Source: Neisseria flavescens
GTDB taxonomy: Bacteria > Pseudomonadota > Gammaproteobacteria > Burkholderiales > Neisseriaceae
Reading direction: 5' to 3'
DNA: 64,000 nucleotides
Assembly: GCF_005221285.1 (NCBI RefSeq)
Contig: NZ_CP039886.1
Coordinates: 806,001-870,000 of the forward strand
A program made the position numbers and the translations under genes. The notes under the pieces were generated by a model. It had not been told where the DNA came from. It did not search any database and was given only the letters and a program-made list of their open reading frames with translations. How positions within the stretch are numbered: the stretch's first letter is position 1; each line of letters starts with the position of its first letter. Positions 59,571 to 64,000 of this stretch are shown in pieces.

Positions 59571-60572
59571 TTACTTCTTCAACAATTTTGCCGCTTCAAT
59601 CGCATAGTAAGTCAAAATGCCATCGGCACCGGCGCGTTTGAATGCCAATAGGCTTTCCAAAATGGTTTTTTCGCCATCCAACCAACCGTTTTGAATGGCT
59701 GCCTGAAGCATGGCATATTCGCCGGAAACTTGATAGGCATAAGTCGGCACGCCGAATTCGTCTTTGACTCGGCGGACGACATCCAGATACGGCAGACCCG
59801 GTTTTACCATTACCATATCTGCACCCTCTTGAATATCCAATGCTACTTCGTGCAAAGCTTCGTTAGTGTTTGCAGGGTCCATTTGGTAGGTTTTCTTGTC
59901 TGCCTTACCCAAATTGCCTGAGCTGCCGACAGCATCGCGGAACGGGCCGTAGAACGCTGAAGCATATTTTGCCGAATATGCCATGATGCGTGTATGGATA
60001 TGTCCGGCATCTTCCAAAGCTTCGCGGATGGCAAGAATACGCCCATCCATCATGTCGGATGGGGCAATGACTTGTGCGCCTGCATCAGCATGACACAAAG
60101 CCTGTTTTACCAAAACTTCAATGGTTTCATCGTTGAGGACATAGCCATTTTCATCAGTCAAACCGTCTTGACCGTGAATGGTATAGGGATCCAAGGCAAC
60201 GTCGGTCATGATACCCAGTTCTGGGAATTTTTCGCGCAGGGTTCGTACCACTGTCGGTACCAAGCCTTCAGGGTTATAAGCTTCCTCCGCAAACTCGGTT
60301 TTGTTTTGCGTTACCACGGGAAACAAAGCCAGCATAGGAATACCGAGATTCAGTGCTTCTTCAGCGGTAAACAACAATTTGTCCAAACTTTGGCGTTTGA
60401 CACCCGGCATGGATGGGACTGCCTCTTCCTGATTCTGGCCTTCCAATACAAAAACAGGATAGATCAAATCATCTGCCGTCAAAGTATGTTCGCGCATCAG
60501 GCGACGTGAAAAATCGTCTTTACGCATACGGCGCATACGGGTGTTTGAGACATAACGCGGAGGGAAATTCAT
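59571..60572 (-). CDS. hemB: Delta-aminolevulinic acid dehydratase (porphobilinogen synthase)
   Basis: 333 residues. The Schiff-base lysines are in MAYSAKYASAFYGPFRDA and MVKPGLPYLD; the metal/substrate region is CHADAGAQVIAPSDMMDGR. It condenses two 5-aminolevulinate molecules into porphobilinogen, the second step of haem synthesis from glutamate. The start ATGAATTTCCCTCCGCG is the usual one. It is monocistronic with its own terminator. Confidence 0.96.
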   Translation of the reverse strand: MNFPPRYVSNTRMRRMRKDDFSRRLMREHTLTADDLIYPVFVLEGQNQEEAVPSMPGVKRQSLDKLLFTAEEALNLGIPMLALFPVVTQNKTEFAEEAYNPEGLVPTVVRTLREKFPELGIMTDVALDPYTIHGQDGLTDENGYVLNDETIEVLVKQALCHADAGAQVIAPSDMMDGRILAIREALEDAGHIHTRIMAYSAKYASAFYGPFRDAVGSSGNLGKADKKTYQMDPANTNEALHEVALDIQEGADMVMVKPGLPYLDVVRRVKDEFGVPTYAYQVSGEYAMLQAAIQNGWLDGEKTILESLLAFKRAGADGILTYYAIEAAKLLKK

Positions 60573-60604
60573 AATAATTGCCTTTAAATGATGAAGTCTT
60601 AAAA

Positions 60605-61315
60605 TCAGTCTTCGACTTGACGCATGGCCTTAACCGAACGTTTGATTTCGCTGAGCGTATCGGTTTTATAACCGCTGCGCTCCTGTTCGGTCATGCCGTT
60701 TTGATCCAATTTGGCGATGTTTTTCAATGCCTCGGCATACTGGCCGTCTGAAAGTTTTTCCTGTTTGATGTGCCAACGGTTATTCACTTCGGAAGCCGTC
60801 CACAAGCCTACTTTGTTGTAGTAGAACAAAATGCTTGCTGCCAGCGTTTTCATATCGCTGTCGGGCTTGGCACTGCCGATACTGCGGCCGATACGGTTGT
60901 TGCGCTGATCGACCGCTTGGTCGGCAAGGTAGCGGCTGAAGTAGTCGTCTTTACCTTCACGCAATTCCATATCCGTCAGACGCGCATTACCTGCTTTTTC
61001 TGCAATAATGCTGTCGAATTTGGAAGCAATCGCCGCCTGCCACAATGCTTGGCGTACGGCATTGACTTGTGTTCCCTTGCTGTCGCCGTTTGCTTTGTCG
61101 TCCAAACCTGAACGCTCGGCAAAACGTGCGGCATTGCTGGTCATATTGATTAGGCCTTCGTCTTCCATACCGATAACTTGGGCGGCTACGGGATGGTTCA
61201 GCGCGAATTGAGCCATTTTACTGCGGCGGCTTTGATCTTCTCGATACGATTGACAGCCGGACAATACCAGCATGCCGAGAACGGCGCATTGAATGTGTTT
61301 TTTAATATGTTTCAT
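60605..61315 (-). CDS. Lipoprotein with DUF6973-like helical domain
   Basis: 236 residues. MKHIKKHIQCAVLGMLVLSGC is a lipoprotein signal peptide (lipobox LSGC). The mature part is helical with the pattern NAVRQALWQAAIASKFDSIIAEKAGNA followed by DQAVDQRNNRIGRSIG, seen in proteins of the DUF6973/lysozyme-like NxxRH-W group; I am not certain of the family. The chosen ATG starts the signal peptide; a TTG 11 codons upstream would place a polar segment before it. It lies 32 bases upstream of hemB on the same strand, but a functional link is not evident. Confidence 0.7.
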   Translation of the reverse strand: MKHIKKHIQCAVLGMLVLSGCQSYREDQSRRSKMAQFALNHPVAAQVIGMEDEGLINMTSNAARFAERSGLDDKANGDSKGTQVNAVRQALWQAAIASKFDSIIAEKAGNARLTDMELREGKDDYFSRYLADQAVDQRNNRIGRSIGSAKPDSDMKTLAASILFYYNKVGLWTASEVNNRWHIKQEKLSDGQYAEALKNIAKLDQNGMTEQERSGYKTDTLSEIKRSVKAMRQVED

Positions 61316-61439
61316 GATGTAACTATCGATATTATTGTGTGAGTTCAACTTCTTTGTTTAACATAGAAACACCCGTAAGCGTAAAATAATTTCCATACGG
61401 CCAAATCGGCGCATGAATGGCTATTTTATAATAAAAATA

Positions 61440-61466
61440 AGGCCGTCTGAAAATTTTCAGACGGCA
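61440..61466 (-). terminator. Inverted AG-DUS terminator after the EamA transporter gene
   Basis: AGGCCGTCTGAAAATTTTCAGACGGC, an almost loop-free palindrome downstream of the minus-strand gene. Confidence 0.8.
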
Positions 61467-61475
61467 TAAGTATTT

Positions 61476-62348
61476 TTAGCCTACCAAGCTGCGAATCTGC
61501 GGCCAATAAAACAGGCAGGCTATCGAGCAAATAGCGATGCTGATACCGGCTGCATTAATGCTGCTGATTTTTTCCTTAAATATTGCCGCACCAATCAGCG
61601 TACCCAAAACAATCACGCCAATATTCATACCGGCAAATACCAAGGTCGGGTTATCCTTCATGATTTGGTGTGCCGTAATGTAAGTAACAATATTCAAAAA
61701 ATTCAGGCAGCCTAAAATCATACCGCCCACTATGCCCTCTTTGGTCCATTTGCTTCCTTTGGCAAACAGGTAGCCAAACATCAAGATACCGGCCAAACAA
61801 AACGCCACCAGCAAATTACCGGCAAACGCGGTACCGCTTTTCGCCACTTGTTTGAACAAAATATCAATGACACCGTAGCCGCACCAAACGCCCAAAAGCA
61901 GCATTACTTGCGTACTGAGGCCGCCGGATTTCTTGCCGCCATCGCTTTTCCAAAGCAAGAAAAACAGTGCCGTAAATGCCAATACCAAACCGATCAGACG
62001 ACCTTCGGTCAGTTGCTCATGAAACAGCGTAAACGAAGCAACAATGGGTAAAAACAGCGAGAGGCGTTGCGCCGCATCTGATTTGACGATACCTGCCGCA
62101 TCTACGGATTTACCCATAATGACAAACACGGTTGGCAGCAAAATGCCCAAGGCCACAAAAAGCCACCAAGTCGGCAAAAATACCTGCGGATTGCTCAAAT
62201 CAGGCTTTAACACCAGCATGGTCAAAGTGACGGCAACGATGTAGTTCACCGCTACCGCCTGCTCGATATTGATTTTTTGCTTGCGTGCCACTTTCAACAA
62301 TACGGAAACCAACACGCTGCAAACGATACTTGCCAATAAATATGCCAT
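61476..62348 (-). CDS. EamA/DMT-superfamily transporter
   Basis: 290 residues with about ten membrane helices in two repeats (AYLLASIVCSVLVSVLLKV ... LIGLVLAFTALFFLLWK; VMLLLGVWCGYGVIDILFK ... AAGISIAICSIACLFYW). The charged KSDAAQRLSLFLPIVASF segment and the EKISSIN loop are typical EamA features. Members export or import small metabolites; the substrate cannot be told. It is 3 bases downstream of the J-domain-like gene on the same strand, so they form an operon. Confidence 0.82.
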   Translation of the reverse strand: MAYLLASIVCSVLVSVLLKVARKQKINIEQAVAVNYIVAVTLTMLVLKPDLSNPQVFLPTWWLFVALGILLPTVFVIMGKSVDAAGIVKSDAAQRLSLFLPIVASFTLFHEQLTEGRLIGLVLAFTALFFLLWKSDGGKKSGGLSTQVMLLLGVWCGYGVIDILFKQVAKSGTAFAGNLLVAFCLAGILMFGYLFAKGSKWTKEGIVGGMILGCLNFLNIVTYITAHQIMKDNPTLVFAGMNIGVIVLGTLIGAAIFKEKISSINAAGISIAICSIACLFYWPQIRSLVG

Positions 62349-62351
62349 GCT

Positions 62352-62939
62352 TTAAAACCATCCTTGAGTAGAAACGGGCTTATCTTCATTCAGTTTAATC
62401 AGTCCGATGACTACACGGTAAATAAACCAAATGGCAGTTACCAACAAAATCAGCCAACCAATTAAGATCAGTGTAGTAAAAGTTCCCAAAACCGTACCCA
62501 CTAAAGACACCCAAAATGTCTTAATCAAATAATCGATATGGCTGGCGTAAATACTGCCTTGAGCCTCATCGCGTTTAACATACGCCATGATCACACCGAC
62601 AACGGGGGTAAACAAAATCAATAAACCCACAGCATATGTCACATAAGCGATAAAAACATAGTTTTTCACGTCAGAGCTGGGCGTGTTAACCACATTTGTC
62701 GCCATATTAGTGAAGTTGTTGGTATTGGTTTCCTGACGCTCGTACTGCATAGCCGCATCATAAGCTAACCGTTTTTCCGGATGAGACAATACTTCAAACG
62801 CCTGCCCGATGGCTTTAAACCGCTCCTCATCTTTCTGAATATCCGGATTGGCCACCAATTTGCCGTAAGCCTCACGGATAACGTTGATATCAGCATCCTG
62901 AGATACACCCAAGATTTCGTATAAATTCACTTGTTCCAT
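62352..62939 (-). CDS. J-domain-like membrane protein lacking the HPD histidine
   Basis: 195 residues. The N-terminus is a J domain in layout (NLYEILGVSQDADINVIREAY; ERFKAIGQAFEVLSHPEKRLAYD), but the catalytic His-Pro-Asp reads Asn-Pro-Asp (LVANPDIQ) and the helix II/III loop is shortened. Three or four membrane helices follow (VFIAYVTYAVGLLILFTPVVGVIMAY; GTFTTLILIGWLILLVTAIWFIY), similar to DUF4870-type proteins. Without the His it is unlikely to stimulate DnaK in the normal way. Function unknown. It precedes the EamA gene by 3 bases. Confidence 0.75.
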   Translation of the reverse strand: MEQVNLYEILGVSQDADINVIREAYGKLVANPDIQKDEERFKAIGQAFEVLSHPEKRLAYDAAMQYERQETNTNNFTNMATNVVNTPSSDVKNYVFIAYVTYAVGLLILFTPVVGVIMAYVKRDEAQGSIYASHIDYLIKTFWVSLVGTVLGTFTTLILIGWLILLVTAIWFIYRVVIGLIKLNEDKPVSTQGWF

Positions 62940-62954
62940 CTGTATTCCCCTCCT

Positions 62955-63440
62955 TTACGCGTCCACTGCAACATGAACATTTTGCGGATTGAGCGTCCGC
63001 AGGTTTTCAGGCTTCATGCCTACGATAAACCCACGTTTGCCGCCATTGATAAAAATTTCATCCAAAGCCCAAATGCTTTCTTCCACATAAACCGGCAACG
63101 CGGTTTTCATACCGAACGGCGACGTACCGCCGACCAAATATCCTGTCCATTTCGCCGCCTGATCCGCTGTTGCCGGCTCGATGTGTTTCAAGCCCAGTTC
63201 ACGCGCCAGATTGCGGGTGGAAATATGTTTGTCGCCGTGCATTAAAACAACCAAACCTTTTTTATGCTCATCCTGCAAGACAATCGTTTTGATGACCTGA
63301 TGCTCGGGCTTGCCCGTACATTCGGCAAAATGCGCCGTACCGCCGTGTTCTTCATACGCGTAAACATAAGGGACAAAATCGATTTTCTTACTGCGTAAAA
63401 AGCGTACTGCCTGTGTAACCGGATATTCTGCTTTACTCAT
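62955..63440 (-). CDS. ybaK: YbaK-type Cys-tRNA(Pro) deacylase
   Basis: 161 residues of the YbaK/ProX fold. The catalytic Lys region is EHQVIKTIVLQDEHKKGLVVLMHGD, and the GYLVGGTSPFGMKTALPVYVEES segment is diagnostic. It hydrolyses Cys-tRNA(Pro) made in error by prolyl-tRNA synthetase. The start follows a short AT-rich leader; the divergent RidA gene begins 98 bases away. Confidence 0.92.
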   Translation of the reverse strand: MSKAEYPVTQAVRFLRSKKIDFVPYVYAYEEHGGTAHFAECTGKPEHQVIKTIVLQDEHKKGLVVLMHGDKHISTRNLARELGLKHIEPATADQAAKWTGYLVGGTSPFGMKTALPVYVEESIWALDEIFINGGKRGFIVGMKPENLRTLNPQNVHVAVDA

Positions 63441-63538
63441 GGTCGCTTTCCGCCATCCTTTTCAGACGGCCCCTCTTAAATGTGGAACGTAAACAGTCGC
63501 AATGTTACCATACCTTCTTTTTGAAATCAGGAGACAAC

Positions 63539-63892
63539 ATGGACATCTGCTATCTTGGTACAAGCAAACGCTATTCGGAAGCCGTCGTAGCCAACGGCTT
63601 GGTTTTCCTCTCCGGCATGGTTCCCGAAAATCCTGAAGCCGATGCCAAAGCGCAAACTGAAAATGTTTTGGCGCAAATCGATTCATGGCTCGCACAATGC
63701 CAATCCGACAAAGCCCATATTTTAGAAGCCACCATCTATCTGCCCGATATGAACGACTACGCCGCCATGAACGAAGCCTGGGACGCATGGACAGCACCTG
63801 AACGCGCTCCCGCCCGTGCCTGCGTAGAGGCGAAACTTGCTTCGCCCGACTGGAAGGTTGAAATCAAAATTACCGCCCTTCAAATCAAATAA
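63539..63892 (+). CDS. RidA-family protein, YoaB-like
   Basis: 117 residues, collinear with E. coli YoaB (NTLYY-TGVPEN / LVFLSGMVPEN; ILEATIYLPDMNDYAAMNEAWDAW). RidA-family trimers hydrolyse reactive enamine/imine intermediates, but YoaB-type members lack part of the RidA active site and their role is less clear. The ATG follows AGGAGACAAC; the frame is open 19 codons upstream without support. Confidence 0.88.
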   Translation: MDICYLGTSKRYSEAVVANGLVFLSGMVPENPEADAKAQTENVLAQIDSWLAQCQSDKAHILEATIYLPDMNDYAAMNEAWDAWTAPERAPARACVEAKLASPDWKVEIKITALQIK

Positions 63893-63903
63893 AGCACAAA
63901 TAT

Positions 63904-63963
63904 CAGGCCGTCTGAAAACGCCGCTTCAATCAAGCACTCGTAGTTTTTCAGACGGCCTTTATT
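63904..63963 (+). terminator. Inverted AG-DUS terminator after the RidA gene
   Basis: AGGCCGTCTGAAAA and TTTTTCAGACGGCCTTT with a loop of about 30 bases. The last bases of the window (GCGGTACAATACCGCCC) contain TACAAT and may start the promoter of the next gene. Confidence 0.7.
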
Positions 63964-64000
63964 CTTTTGCGGTACAATACCGCCCTTAAATTTTTCTATT

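Noticed and set aside
59697..59707. GGCTGCCTGAA within hemB, resembling the foreign uptake dialect
   Set aside because: It lies in a conserved codon stretch (LQAAIQNG read on the other strand) outside the transposon and is probably coincidental.

Overview
The window is a chromosomal segment of a commensal Neisseria, most likely of the N. subflava/flavescens/perflava type. The most frequent short repeat is the 12-mer AGGCCGTCTGAA (the AG-DUS dialect of the neisserial DNA uptake sequence). It usually occurs as inverted pairs that form terminators; the meningococcal/gonococcal form ATGCCGTCTGAA is rarer. A full-length amylosucrase, closely similar to the N. polysaccharea enzyme and absent from meningococci and gonococci, supports a commensal. 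Gene families and intact housekeeping genes fit Betaproteobacteria/Neisseriaceae. The species call is an inference.

Layout. 0-0.7 kb: end of a uracil permease and the 4.5S SRP RNA gene (minus strand). 0.7-7.6 kb: lactate metabolism, with a large fused FAD/Fe-S dehydrogenase convergent with a lutA-lutC-lutB operon. 8.3-10.2 kb: amylosucrase. 10.5-13.6 kb: free methionine-R-sulfoxide reductase and an amino-acid (probably cystine) ABC importer, preceded by a 33-codon remnant that duplicates the start of the importer lipoprotein. 13.8-31.6 kb: ABC-F ATPase, two DUF4124-like exported proteins, ftsK, tig, clpP, a Gcr-type membrane protein, clpB, trpS, a lipoprotein, tpx, ftsH and rlmE. 31.7-33.9 kb: yhbY, then two decayed Sel1-repeat genes around a small unknown gene. 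34.5-42.9 kb: aceE-aceF-lpdA, glnB, mpl. 43.1-46 kb: an MmeI-type (type IIL) restriction-modification fusion. 46.1-51.7 kb: a 42-residue Cys-rich membrane protein, hupB, lon, ybeD-lipB-lipA.

51.66-59.34 kb is the most notable part: a 7.67-kb Tn7-like transposon inserted in the last codons of lipA. It has 27-bp terminal inverted repeats starting TGT and ending ACA, further copies of the repeat core inside each end, and minus-strand tnsA, tnsB (split into a catalytic ORF and a C-terminal ORF), tnsC and tniQ. These are followed by a DUF1778/GNAT toxin-antitoxin pair. At the other end lie a TnsE-like gene and a fragment of a type III mod gene. The displaced original lipA 3' end (encoding ETHGGCSHH-stop) lies just beyond the right end, so the lipA stop codon is now formed across the transposon end. 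Both putative target-selection genes, tniQ and the TnsE-like gene, carry an in-frame TAA, while tnsA and tnsC are open. The element is AT-rich and carries AGGCTGCCTGAA-type uptake sequences (the Simonsiella/Kingella-like dialects) instead of AGGCCGTCTGAA, which points to transfer from another Neisseriaceae genus. I see no CRISPR array or cas gene in it.

59.5-64 kb returns to ordinary neisserial genes: hemB, a lipoprotein, an EamA-type transporter, a J-domain-like membrane protein lacking the HPD histidine, ybaK and a YoaB-like RidA protein.
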